A DNA stretch of 64,000 nt from positions 1,364,001 to 1,428,000 of the forward strand of contig NC_057379.1 of the NCBI RefSeq assembly GCF_016906535.1, in the 5' to 3' direction. Shown in pieces: positions 11,704 to 24,254 of this stretch. The stretch is from Rhizoctonia solani. Its lineage: Eukaryota; Basidiomycota; Agaricomycetes; Cantharellales; Ceratobasidiaceae. The notes under the pieces were generated by a model. That model searched no databases and was not told the DNA's origin. It saw only the letters and a program-made list of their open reading frames with translations. Each line of letters begins with the position of its first letter. Position 1 is the first letter of the stretch. The position numbers were made by a program, and so were the translations under genes.

Positions 11704-14700
11704 ACGTGTTTAGATGAGGGTTCTGATGTATTCTTATTTACCATTGCGCAATGACCGAACGATGCAGTAGTCGAATATTTATCTGTTTTTTCGCTGTAGC
11801 CGTTTGTAGTTTGTTTCGTTTGGGTTGTACTTTGGTTCCAAGGTTGGGCGAATCTGCTTGGATTATAGCAGTTTATTGACTTGGATGTAGCCCGACTTAA
11901 CACTCCGACCTCTGAGATCATTATTTGCGTTTGTCTATGTGGTGTTTTGCGACGGAGCCCGTGGAGACCGCAAAACTCATACTGCGCCGTTCTGGCCGGG
12001 CGGGGTCTTAGTTCGTCGTCTTGTATTTGGCCGTTTCCCATTTGTAATACCATGGCTTGGCGGTTACGCTCCCAGTTCTCACGCACGACTGGTTCTGGGG
12101 AATCCACCCAGCTCGCTTGGTGGCGCGGCCCCGGCGGCTCCCCGGTACCGGTCGTATCTATTTCCCACTGTACTAGTATTCCCCCATATCGGCGCACCGG
12201 CCCAAGGCCAAGTCTTCAATCTGCATGTAACATCCATGTCAGCTGTAGTAGAGCGCCAAGGACTTCGGATAAACTCGGTGAGGGGGGGGGGGAGGGGGGA
12301 TAGCAACTCGAATATAGCATAATAATCTACAGACAAAACATCCCGGGAAGAATGTCAGAAAGGGTAGTCGTGTAGCTACTAGCCTCATGTACAGTTACCG
12401 TACTTGGGCAAATTGCTCAGCTTTTGTTGGGTTCTCTGGTAACGCTGAAATCCATGTCTTCTGTTCTACTTGATAAAGGTTGTTTTTGGGAAGCTCTCCG
12501 GTGAAGACCGGTACGAAGCGTGCTACTCCTCCCCTCCTTGATAACGCATATCAAACACAAGAGCGCAAGCCCAAGTACGCTATCAGGCTTATGAAGATCA
12601 GTAAACACGGCACGAGTCACAATACAGTAGCAGTGGCCATGCCAAGTCAAAGAAAAGTGGGCCGATAACAGAATTAAAATCCGCAATAATCCAGAACGTG
12701 AATGAGCCCCGCCGTTAACCTTGGCTCATCACAAACCCAACGGTTTACGGGAGTGAATCACGATATACATAGGGGGGTTAGTTTTAATCACGAGTAACAC
12801 TAAAGGCAGGTTCGTTCTCCGCCGGTACAGGCGTGATGCAGAAACGCCGCCGATCAATGTCGGTATCGCCCGAGATGTAAAGGCTACTCGTGTATATATA
12901 TGCAGGTAGCTTATTTATACACTTTGCCGCATGTTTGAATCTTTATCTCGATGTATACAAATTAGAAACTAGGAGTGATTCAATAGCATATACAAACGCT
13001 CTAGCGCGGCATAGCATTTATATTGTCGGGTGAATGTATAGGGCCAGGTAAAGTCCAAAGTCCTAATTTCCAGGGTTGTAATGTTTCAACCGAGTGAATG
13101 TTGTTGTGCAAACAGTAGTAGATAAGCAAGCCTAACGTCATGGGCTTGAAGAGAATATATCACTTATGGGCTACCTTTCTATTAATTTCGTGGTCAATGA
13201 TCAGGGGAATTACGTCACAAACTAAGGGGTATTTTTGCTACACCAACTAATTGACTTTTCAGGGGCATTGATGTCAACATGATTCTTAGACCGTACCAGA
13301 GCACTGGACTAAGAAGGGCTCCATTCTGAAGGCGGCAATTGGGTTCTTTACGGGGTTTCACTTTCAAATCTCCCAACACAGGGAAAACGAAACAAACCTA
13401 AAGGGTGTGGGAGGAAGTTGCGACCCCGTGTGGTTTGAGATTCACCCAAATGGGGTTAGTTCGAAGGCTAATATACATCCCAGGACTGCTGTTAGTTTCT
13501 ACTTCTTGCTTTTTAGCGATCAAGGCGGAGGAGGGAGAATTGCTGGTATTGTGAGCTGACGCCGATTTCAATCCACGATCCCCTATGACGGTCCCCTGGC
13601 CGCTCGTGAGCAGAGAGGTATTGAGTATATGCTTGGGAACTTTATTCATTAAGACCAGGAAATTGCCTCTATAGATTGAAACCGTACACAATGGGAGCTA
13701 CACCCCGTCCCCTGAGTCCCTAATGAAAGATTCTACGTGCTAGATACTCTCGTGTGCTCATACTCATAGATCAAGACCATTTTTTCCTCGTGCAGTATTT
13801 TAAGCATGCGGTTCTTCTGAACCCTATACTAAATTGGAAACTACAGACGCCCGGGTTTTGAGAGGAAGCCGCATGTATTGGTAGTTATTCCCGAAGCGCC
13901 GTCTTGCTTTACCCACATTCCCTCATCCTCGACCCTACTCCGAAATGGGAAATATTCCCAGCGACCGTAATTCTTGTATAAAAGGGCCGTCTATCTCTCA
14001 ACGGAATTGTATCGCATCAAATAGTTACAATCACGGGCTGAAGGGTCACGCTCCCAAACACCTCTTCGTCCGGACTACCATCATCCTCCCCGTCTTTCTT
14101 CTGCTCGGAACTACGCCCCTTTGACGACGAACGAAACTGTTGTAAACTAGATTTACGAACTTGGGATATCGAATTTAAATTTTAAAGAAATCACTTGCGA
14201 CATAAAATGGAACCTTGTTCTTCTATGAAATTTCGAGCCCATCGGATGATTTCCAACTCGCTAAACCTGTGGACGATATTAAATGACCCAACACTGTGCG
14301 AGACTATCTTGCTTTCACTTTCTCAGCTTGCTGAGCCACTAACACTAGGCGAACATCAGACAATGGGCCTTGACGCTCATCCAGGCCGAAGACTCATTAT
14401 CAACGCGTTGGCAGCGCTAATCGCCTTCCTTCGCTGTCAGACAGAATGATCGCATGAGGTGCCTCGGTGCCACAACAGAAAACGTGCAAGGCACGCAGCT
14501 ACTCCATAATGAGTCGATTACGTGACTTTTGAGGCCCTTGTCAACGACCACCGTAACCGGCCTCGAGCCATTACTCCTGCATTTTCGGTACGTTCAAATC
14601 CAAAATAATACAGCATAGAATAATAAACAAGATGTATAATTCGTTATGTTGAATAGATCTTGCGGTAGTCTGTGTTCGATTGCCCCACATTTCTATTCGG

Positions 14701-14846
14701 CAAGCCAAAGGTCGTATCTTGACGGTAGAACCGAGACAAGATTACCCGATAGGTGATAAACGAATAACGGGAGTCAAAGCTCTAATAGGAACTACGGCTT
14801 CAATTGTCAGTGACATTTCACTTGTGGTAATTTACAGGTGGCAAAC
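11704..14846. other. Intergenic, no confident gene
   Basis: Only short unsupported ORFs are visible. There is a G-rich run at about 12282-12299. A TATAAAAG motif near 13976 stands about 30 bases before TCTCTCAACGG but is not followed by any coherent ORF. A minus-strand ORF at 13398-13691 has ordinary composition but no recognisable domain. Confidence 0.4.
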
Positions 14847-15720
14847 ATGACATGTAGGCTTTACGTATATCCAGATATGGTCAGCCTGAATTTTCGCTTT
14901 GAGAAACCCAATGTGGTCCAACAATCTTTTGAAGAATACCCTATCATCTCTGAGGTATGTCGGATCCATCCCAATGACTGCGCATTCTTTAGGCTGACCT
15001 GGCAACAGATTGCGCTATACCTTGCGGGCGAAGATCTAGTTCAACTCTCCCGCGCATCTAAATGGTTGTACTTTACCATGTGGGGATGGCCATCTATCTG
15101 GAAGAAGGCATTGCAAAGGGCTGGGGTCGATATAGATGTGACCGCCCTTCCTTTTCATTCGATTTATACTCGCTCTATCCTATCATTTACGATCGATTGC
15201 ATGGTGAGGTATTCTCCTTTGGTCTGCTCTGTGGAGATGCGGCACGCGCTAATCACGTTTGCCAAACCAGCTTTGTGGTACTCCCACGAAGAACGGCGTG
15301 CTCGGGAAAGGTGATGCGGCCACGAGGTTATGCAGCAAGTGCGCAGCCAACGTGTAAGTGAAAGGGAGTCTGATTATGAAATAAAGCCTCACATGATTAT
15401 TCCCAGCCTCGTGCCAGCGCCAGAGGAGGAACAGCCTGTGGAGTTCATGCAAACTATCTACCATGGAGGTACGCCGCTTCCTTTGGGTTTCGTTAATCTT
15501 GGACTTAATATCTAATCAAAACTTAGGACCTCATCGGTTCTTCAAGATGGTTCTCCGTCACGGTGCTATCGGCGTACGGATACCTACTCTTTTGTTGCAC
15601 TCTGTGAGAGTTTCATGCTGTTCCAGTTTCCCTTGGGCGTGTTCTTATTTTATATCAGAAGCCAGCAATACTTTATAAGGCTTTCCCGCCCCTACCTCAT
15701 GATCGCAAGTATATTGCAGG
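14847..15720 (+). CDS. F-box-like protein with CxxC...CxxC zinc segment (gene 1; ends uncertain)
   Basis: The first exon ends at 15203 and contains an F-box-like helix set (LAGEDLVQLSRASKWLYFTMW, Trp-containing end WPSIWKKALQ), the fold that binds Skp1 in SCF ubiquitin ligases. Intron 15204-15270 (67 nt) joins ...IDCM to LCGTPTKNG, building C-M-L-C. C-S-K-C follows about 20 residues later, giving a likely zinc-binding pair. Further introns at 15354-15406 and 15469-15526 keep frame into PAPEEEQPVEFMQ and GGPHRFFKMVLRHGAIG. The 5' end is doubtful because tttacag before 14838 could be an acceptor of an upstream exon. The 3' end is also uncertain. The gene at 20.8 kb is a paralogue with the same intron position. 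Confidence 0.6.
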
Positions 15721-15724
15721 TAAA

Positions 15725-18700
15725 TTTGACGGCGTGCTATAACTAGTAAATATTAACAAAGTCTTCTCAATAAGGCAATCGCTACTTACAACACTTAAAC
15801 CGCGAAGCGCAAGGGTAGGTGCGCCAACATATTTCCTGGGAGCATGCTGGACCTTCTTGACTAGACCGCAACCACGAGTCTCTGTCCATTCTTTGGCTGT
15901 GACGACCATCGAATACGACTATGTGGCATTCCTGCCTCTTCTGTGTGGTCACTGAGCCAAGCGGTGATTTACAAAGGGAGCCACAGTCCAAGAGCCAGGC
16001 TGGTAGGGTGCGCCACAGTTTGTCCACATCCTTGTGACCAGGGGTTCCTATGTACCCTTGGTCACCAGTGTTCTGAATGACTGTGACGCGCTCCCAGATC
16101 ATTCGAGGATGGGAGCTACCCAATGGTATATCGCCCCAAGCTCCAAGTGTGTCATGTCAATTATCACACCCGTGATCGCTGACCTTTGATTTAGGTGACC
16201 CCAAAATTATCTCTACTCGTATGTAGTAGGCGCACCCTGACCCGAGCCACCCAAGCTCGTAGACTCAGATTCTATGTGTTCTCGTTACCACCAAGTGTTC
16301 TAAACGCCTGGCTTTTAGTGGCGGCTTGAAATCCTGAGAGTTATTGTATTACTATGTTTTCGCTTATCTGGTCAACTAGTCTGTTTTAGTTACTGCCTTT
16401 TTGTGGCTATCCAAGTTTCATTTCTTTGTATCGTATTCTCAAAAACGGACAGCTTTGCGCAAGCGCTAAGGTTCAATCAAACTAAACTAGCCTGTTATTG
16501 AGGTGGGACGATTGGAATGCGGAGTAATTAATTGAGCGATAGTAGACGATATGATGTGACCTGTCCCGGAAAGGACGGACCTATCTTCAGCTCTAGATTT
16601 TACAGGAAATCGACCTATGCATGCTTGCGGTTTTGGTCTTCCGGTGCCAAAAGTCCGTTGTATATATAAAGGTATCCGTTTTGAGCCACCGGCTATAGCT
16701 GAAGGGACATTACCGAGTCTTTCACAAACAAGGTTTGGGAAGAGCGAACGGATGGTAGAGTCGTGGTTTTATGGTTGACGCGTGTGATCGTTATGTGTAC
16801 GATTATTGTGTGCGATAGAACCCGGAGACTTCATGTGTAGAATACTAGCATCTCTCGACAGATATCTATTACTGATCACCCGCACTTGGATAACGAGAGC
16901 AGATTATCGACTCAGATCAGATAAATAACGGGCAATACCGCATGGACTTCATAATCAAGGTCTTCCTTTAATAGAATGCGCCAAACTGGTTCCAAGATAG
17001 GCTTCTTGCTACCACGTTTTAAGCTCGGACACTGGAATTTCTATGTAATTACTCTCACAAACAGAACCCAAAAGTATGGAACTCTTGTACACCAAATCTA
17101 CGTTTTAGATGCAGATTCTTGGGAAACTCTGGACGTGATACGGGCCTTTGGATTTTTGAAGGTTCGTCGTGTATATATGCATACATGCAGTAGTAATCAC
17201 TTACCATATTAATCAAGCTCCACATTCCGGGCCGCTTCGATGAGGATCGTAATATACCCCAGCTACGAATGAGTCTACATATGGCTCTGCCATATAATTG
17301 AAGCAAGAAGATGACACACATGACCAAGAGGGGGATCGTAACTTTTAGTCTGATAAGGGGACTCGAGGCTGAGGTCGTGTGGGCTTCAGTATTTTACCTT
17401 TATAGTTTATCTTATATTACTTTCCGTCAGGTTCAGCAGAAAGAGCCACTCAAGGTGAGTATGCATCTTCACGTCTCAAACTTTTGCATTAACGTGGACA
17501 TCCCATAGCTGCGTGTTAAGTCTCTCTGATAATACTGTTTAGGGATCAAGTATGTTGAAGTACCAATACATGGCCGGACCCCTGGTCTTAGACCACTTGC
17601 GCAGTGGTTTCTACATGCGCCGGGATACCCAGAGAAACATCCTGGTGGCGTATATGTCTTGTGGCGAACAGAATCTAATCCATATCATAAGTGCTTCAAT
17701 AATCAAATACAGTCATCGGGGAATATCATTCTTACTGGACTTAAATCAAGAAAACATGTATCGTACTAAGATCCCAATTTACTGTATTCTCCAAAAGAGC
17801 TCTGTTTTCAGTATGACACCTCTTGAAAGCAGCCATAGCCTCTATTTAATACGCTACCCAAAATTAGGATGCTGTGCAGTTGCTCTCAGTAGGAACCATG
17901 ATATTAAAAAAAAGAACGGGCACTGTTTAGTGTTTTTGCTCAAGATAGAGTGCAGGCGCGATTATGGGAGGTAACGCATGTGCTTAAGAGAGCCTTACAT
18001 CACACGGTAACCTTAATCAAAGAGACCTCCAGAGGGTCCAAGATCAAGGTCAAGTTACTGTATCGGTGAGTTTTTTTTTTGGTATGATTCTGGGCGAGAT
18101 CTGGTCAACTCGTGCCTCGTAATGCTTCTATCAGCCGGGGAACTCGGAGGGGTTCAGATGTGGTAATGGTTGTTACTGATAGTATAAGAGGTAACCATTT
18201 CATGAATTCATACTATCTGCTACGCGTGCAAATATACTCAATCCTTATTGAATGGTGCCTCACAGAGGTTACTGCCCTTGCCACTGAATGACTGTACAAG
18301 GCATAATAGTAAAAAGAGTGATAGATTAAAATCCCCAACAGAAAATGTCAAGGAACAATTCCAATGGGGTCTGCCGAGACTCAATAGAGTGGCTGACCGT
18401 TCTAAATCTCAGCCCCCCTGTGTACCTTTACCCGTGTACCTTTGCCTATCTCCCCCATGGAGCCATAGAGATGCTGGGCTCGACCAAAGGTACTAACTAA
18501 ACTTGCATTCACTCCCAGAAAACATACTTACATGCCAGGTAGGCAATAGATTGGATACAAATCGTGAGGTGGCAGTGTTTGAGTCAAACTCCCTGCCCCC
18601 CTTGTTGCATGGCTCGTAGTGTTAAACACTTTTTGCGTTCTTAGTCGTAGAAGAAAGAAGAGTAAGTACACCTAAATCAAAATTGTGGGAAGTCAAATTA

Positions 18701-20605
18701 TTTCTTTTAGAACACGATAGGAATCACAGGGTTTGAACGGGAAGCCGAGCGCGACGAAATAGCCAAGCTGTGCCATGGTAGCTCTCTCTTGCTAATCAGC
18801 CAGGTCTTCCACTAAGGATGTGTAGTAATTCAATGCTTGCTCAGTTGAGATAGCATCCGCCGATCACATGTCCCGTGAAACCCCGCTTCGACAATGAACA
18901 TCCCCTGCAGACTTTATATGTTATGTCACTGCTCATCCTTAGTATACCAGAGGATTAAGGTCGGTACCGGAGGAGGGTGGTAATACGAAGAGGTGCAATA
19001 AAAATCAAAGTTAGGATACGTGTCGTGCCTTGCCACCCATCTTCTCGCCTGCTTAACAAGGATCAATTAGTTGCAAGAGAAGACTTTCCGCAACGAATGT
19101 ATCCTGAGCTAGTCGTATGTGCCACGTGAGTATTACCATGCATCATACTAGGTTCAGAAGTGTTTTAGAACTGTTCTCTTGGTACGTAGAAGAAAAGCTG
19201 GCCCAGGGGTCCGGAAAACCCATGGCTTGGGATATTCAAGGGTAGTGTGGGTGGGCTTCTGGTCTCATTGAATCTCATTCAGTGCTGTTTATGGGCTCTT
19301 ATCAAAAGGCATGGAGCAAAATTGGATTATATGAAAGGTAAGAGTGCTCGATATGTCAATAGTGGCCAGGACTGATAGAAGTAATAGTTGGCCGAACTGG
19401 CAAATGCGTTTACGTGTTCGTATTTTCTCTGGCCTACAGACTTATTTCAGTTCTTATATGCATTCACCCTATGTCTTAAGAACCTTCTGGATTTATGCAG
19501 AGCCAGCTTAGCCAGATTGGGCGTAGATTAATGACGTCCGGCGATCCTAGCCGCCGGTAAGCGGTTGAATGATGTCGGAGAAGCCTGAGAAATTTGGTGC
19601 CGGAAACCCATGCCACTCGAACCCGCGGCTGCCTAAAATCCGGGAAGAGCATTTAGATTTAATCACTGGAAATGAATTTCCTTCTCAGTCCCAATTTCGA
19701 GAAACCCATTTGCATGTGTAGTTCTGAATTTGAGGTCTGAAATTCTGAGGGTCGACCCAAATATTGTTAGGCTAGACGCCGCACCACCCAAGCACGGATG
19801 CCGCATGATGTATCCATCCAAAGACGCCCCCTGTTTCTATGCCTAATCTTATGGGAAGCCTTGCGGAACCCTGACATTGTCGTCTAAGGTGTGGCAGGGC
19901 GCCTAGTAATTGGCGTATATATTGCACTCATGCCTTAGATCCATTCCATTCCACTACCCTCCCGAGGCTCGTTGACCCATTAGTTGAATACGGGTCCGGC
20001 GCTTACGTCACAGTGATATATTGTCAACTATGTTGTCAGCTCATCTTTTCACTCGGTCGTTAGATAAGCGCTTCTTCCGAATCTAGCTAATCCCACTTAC
20101 CTATCATCAGCACTGGCCCACAAGTGCGCTTTGGTATGTATGCAGGCATCAGGTTGTATACACTAAAATAGCTCGATTTGCCTGAAATTTATCACATCTC
20201 CTACACTCCTTACATTATCACTCTGCTCATCGCTTTCGGTGCGACTACGACGTGTATCAAGACCTCGCCTATCCAACGAGAACATGCACCTAGTCTTGCT
20301 GTGTTTGTTTATGTTCCCACACAACGTCTGCGCCACTGCGTGCCACCCACCATCAATCACAACGTGTAGCTCGAGATAAATATTTTGGTAAGGGATGCAA
20401 ACTCAGTTCGACCGACGACTGTCTCCGGCCCTTCGCCCAACTATTACTCGAATTCTCATTCCGGATTTTTCGAGAAATTAGAAAACATCGGCAGAAGCTA
20501 CTTGGCTGGGATAGTTTGATTTACTCATAAGTGCTCAATACTTTGCAAGCAAAGCCTTGTTTCGTTTTGATAACGGAGTTATTTCGCAAATTCGCCGATC
20601 ACAAT
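15725..20605. other. Long intergenic stretch, no confident gene
   Basis: This 4.9-kb region holds scattered short ORFs. The longest, 17552-17974 on the plus strand (140 codons), is Ile/Tyr/Cys-rich and matches nothing I recognise. A TATATATAAAGG motif lies near 16660 without a clear gene behind it. No transposon ends were seen. Confidence 0.4.
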
Positions 20606-20606
20606 T

Positions 20607-21725
20607 ATGGCAATCAATCCTAGTTCGGTGGGTGAAATTCCTCTTGATACAATACCTGCAGCTGATGATCTAGCAAGGACATCGTTGGTTCATCGTCTAT
20701 ACCAATAAGACCACCACAGACCTCGGTAGCTTTCAGGTGTTTAAGGATTCCTTGTGTTGTGGACATGGCAAGTTGAAAACCTTGTTGCCTACTACTTACC
20801 CCGGACTAATTCTGTAGTAGATCGTCAACTACGTCGATGGGGGCAGTCTCTTGTATTTTTCGAGGACCTGCAGGGATCTCTGGAACCTCCTAAGAAGATG
20901 GTCAGACGCGTGGAGACGTACACTCCCTGATCATGAGCATTTCGCTCCTTTCCCTGGTGCCCACCTTCGAACGCCCCGCACTCTTGCTATTCTTCTTTTT
21001 ACGTCAGAGTGTCTTGTAAGTTTTATGTGTATCAACAAGTCAGTCTCTTAGTATTGATCACCGTGCATACCCTACCACCACCGGCAGATGTGTGGACACG
21101 AGACGAGCAACGAGATTGTGGGCAAATTGGCTGTGCGGTTGTGTAATGATTGTTCGGCTCAGCAGTGAGTTTAAGGGTTTGTTCATGATTACGAAACTTA
21201 TCGCATGGTCTAGCCTCGTTGAAACCTGGACTTATGCGGGCTGGCAGAACGGTGTGTTTTACGCATTCTATTTGATTGGTATTCTGCACACTTATTGATA
21301 CCGTCCACAGGGCCATACCCAATCCCCGACCTGGTCTTTTTGCCAGATTCTGGGCTTGTATTGCCTGCCCCCGACACGATGCTAGCATATCCAGAAGGAA
21401 TCAAGTCCCGTGATCCCACTGAATTCCACTTCGACCAGAGATACGAACGGTCGGGAGACCCAGAGTCCGAGGTAATGATCGCTACTGGGGTCGAGATTGC
21501 CGGTAAGCTAACCCCTTCCCCATGATAGCATTATGGCTAACACGGGACGTGATTGTGAACAGAGTATTACAGTTATGACTACGTGAATCCCAATTATTTA
21601 AACAGCGCTGCGAGTAAGTTATTCAATATAGTTCAATATTCTGGCTCACGCTAACCAAAACCAGTTGATCAAGGTTGCGGTTTTCCAACCGATTTACATG
21701 AAGAGGACCCTGTGGAATTCATAAG
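20607..21725 (+). CDS. F-box-like protein with CxxC...CxxC zinc segment (gene 2; possibly degenerate at 5' end)
   Basis: The clear exon runs from about 20821 to 21015 and reads IVNYVDGGSLLYFSRTCRDL then WNLLRRWSDAWRRTL, an F-box-like helical core. Intron 21016-21087 (72 nt, phase 0) joins SECL to MCGHETSNEIVGKLAVRLCN, creating C-L-M-C and then C-N-D-C. This has the same Cys spacing and the same intron position as the gene at 14.8 kb. Later exons give GPYPIPDLVFLPDSGLVLPA near 21310-21524, then EYYSYDYVNPNYLNSAA, then CGFPTDLHEEDPVEFIR near 21725. An ATG at 20607 opens MAINPSSVGEIPLDTIPAAD but soon meets a stop, so the F-box start may be decayed or separated by an intron I cannot place. Confidence 0.55.
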
Positions 21726-21729
21726 GTTT

Positions 21730-24250
21730 GTAGAGCCCATATTGATATGGTATATTTGAATCTAGGCTGATAACGTTATGACGCTAGTATACAGTATTCG
21801 ACTAATGAGCCTAATAAAAACCACGGCCCCTACTTCATATTCGATTGACAGGGGGGCCGAGCAGGTGAGTGTGGCCCTACCACAGCCTTCCAAATCCTGT
21901 GGCTATGGTACGCTACCTTACGAGCCCATTCAACTGGCCGGCTTTCACGTGGTCTGTGCCAAGATGGTGTGAGGTATTGTGGTGTAACATAGCCCAAGGT
22001 CTGAATACTATGGTGGGGCCACAACCACAAGTACCGCAATTGTGGTTGCTATAAAGGTCATTACGGGTATTTTACGTCTCTTCCGGGGACAAAACCAGTG
22101 CTATAGGACATGCTAAGTTTTGGAGTTCAATATATCTATGCCAGTGCGAGGCTCTTTATTTTTCTCTAAAGGATGGCTACAATCAAATCTTGCTTTTTCT
22201 GACCCGTTTTGCTAATCCGAGTGTATGTTTCCCCAAATGTTACCCTAACTCAATGTAACTCGTCCTCCATCTGGATATAAATTTATTTAAAGTATTCCAA
22301 GTACAGGAGGAATGAGGCCTCCCAAAGCAAATTAACATGATGTGAGAGGAAAATAAAGCAGAGCAAGGTAATGCACGGGTTAAGTAAAAATATAATAAGG
22401 TAAGAAGGCGAGGCACGTAGAGCGTTGTGCATCTGCGCGGGCTACGATGCACAACCAGGACTACACCAGCCTTTTGTCGCCAGTCACGTGGTCACTCTCC
22501 CTCCACTCCTCTCTCGCCCGCTTCGCGGGCTCGATCATATCCTCGTCACATTAGTTTAGTATAGATCCATTTCTTCTCCTACCCACCGCACCAACTCTTT
22601 GGAGCAGTTTGGACCACCTACCCACGGGCCTTCACTCGCGGTCGGGGGTCCCCACCTTCCCAGTCTGTCTTCATAGCGGCTGGTGCCTTTGTATACAGTT
22701 CGTTATCCCCAGCCTTGCATGCACCATATTTATATATGTTTATCATCCCGCGTCACGAGCGCACTTAGGCTAAGTTGTATTTTTGGAGCGATTTCTAGGT
22801 GGGCCATCGCATATATCCCATATACATAAGCGTGTAGGTTACTCTGCTTTGCGAACAAAGCCTTTCGCTGCTCCGCCCTCCCCCCCCTGAGTGCCCATAT
22901 GTTGAGCAACAACTGTTCTTTTGACCGATCCGAATGCCTTTGCCAACTTCCATGAGTAATGAACCAACCCCCTCCATGTCTCCTGTACACCACGAATTCG
23001 GTCATGGATGTCAGTTCTGCTGTTCGTTCACCTTCTCGAGCATTTTCGCGAATGGCGTTGTGTATTGGTCTGATTGGACGAGGAAAAGGTTCATAAGTTG
23101 GCTGGAACTTTCGGCGAAGTAGTTGCTAGGCGGTTGGCGTTTGATCTTCTCTCGCCCTGCGTGATGTTTTCAGTATCGATTTTCGAACCAGCACGAACTA
23201 TGATATATCAACACGATGCAGTACTCGAATCCAATGTTTGACTCACCTGAGTGATAGTCTCTCTCGTCGCGTTCTATCCCAGACCTAAGTTGATTGTGCC
23301 AAATGCGCTATAGGGTATCCTGAATACGCGACCGAGTATATAGGCGAGAAGGGGATATGTATGTTTTATAGATAGCAGAAGTGTTCTGTCACTGCGGCTA
23401 TGTCGAGACGGGCCGGTCCCGGGGTGGCACGATGACTATGGTACATACAACCTAATAACCCCCCCCCCCCTTCAATGATCCGTGAAAGCCCAGGAGAGGC
23501 TCAGATGTGAATGACGATAGAAGTACCGTAGTTTCTAAGCTGAGGCATGTTTCGCTACCTGGTTATCCAAGGTACCGTTATCTAAGCTGGCGCGGTCTCG
23601 ATCTCGATGTTAAACAGAAGCGCGAAGATGTCGATTACGGTTTGGTTGTACTCCCGAATGAGATACCTCGGTACTGTACTGTTCGAAGTTGGCGTATGAC
23701 GTCTTCCGTAGGTCGCCCTCGACATTCTTTCATGATAGCCCAGGAGCGACGACGAACGCAGGCCGTGTTTGCACGACTCCGCCTAGATCCAAGTTATCGT
23801 GCCTCGGATAACTAAGCGCATGCGCTTGATCATCTGTCAAGATCAGCTACATTGTACCGCGTCAGTTTTGCCATCATAGACAGATTACGCGCTCACCTGC
23901 AAACACGGGATGCAGACTGATACTCCTTCAGCGTCATGAATATCTCCAACACTCTTTTTTCACCCGTGCTACTTCGGATGGCAGCGAGGCGGGGCGATTC
24001 TTTGCGAGACATGAGAGATGCAAAGCTACTACAAAACTTGTTGAGGAGATGATCCGGGCCTGTTGCAACGGGAGCTTACCTGCACCGTGGATATCTGTAG
24101 TTGGGCGTAGAGGGCGGCCACGGGCGTCGCGAAAAGGAAAGGTCATACGGTACACCACGTAACATGTTTTATTTTTACTTGGTACTGCATGTAGGCGCAT
24201 AGCTCAGCACTGGCTGTGAGAGGTGAGCAGTAGATGTTCAACATGGCCGT
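21730..24250. other. Intergenic, no confident gene
   Basis: Short ORFs only. A run of C residues lies near 23460. An open stretch at 23507-23815 (plus, no ATG) and one at 23934-24200 (minus) have ordinary composition but no recognisable domain. The left edge of the segment duplicated at 55.1 kb is near 24255. Confidence 0.4.
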
Positions 24251-24254
24251 ATAG

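Noticed and set aside
13976..14120. Strong TATA-like motif (TATAAAAGGG)
   Set aside because: No ORF or splice chain follows within a reasonable distance, so it is not called as a promoter.
15204..15330. Apparent frameshift in the first F-box-like gene
   Set aside because: A 67-nt GT-AG intron with a CTAAT branch-like word restores frame and creates the C-x2-C pair, so no frameshift is needed.
17552..17974. 140-codon ORF in the long intergenic region
   Set aside because: Odd composition, no domain, no supporting exon structure; probably chance in AT-rich DNA.
19605..19640. tRNA-like word containing a GGGTTCGAGT complement
   Set aside because: No acceptor, D or anticodon arm pairing could be built around it.
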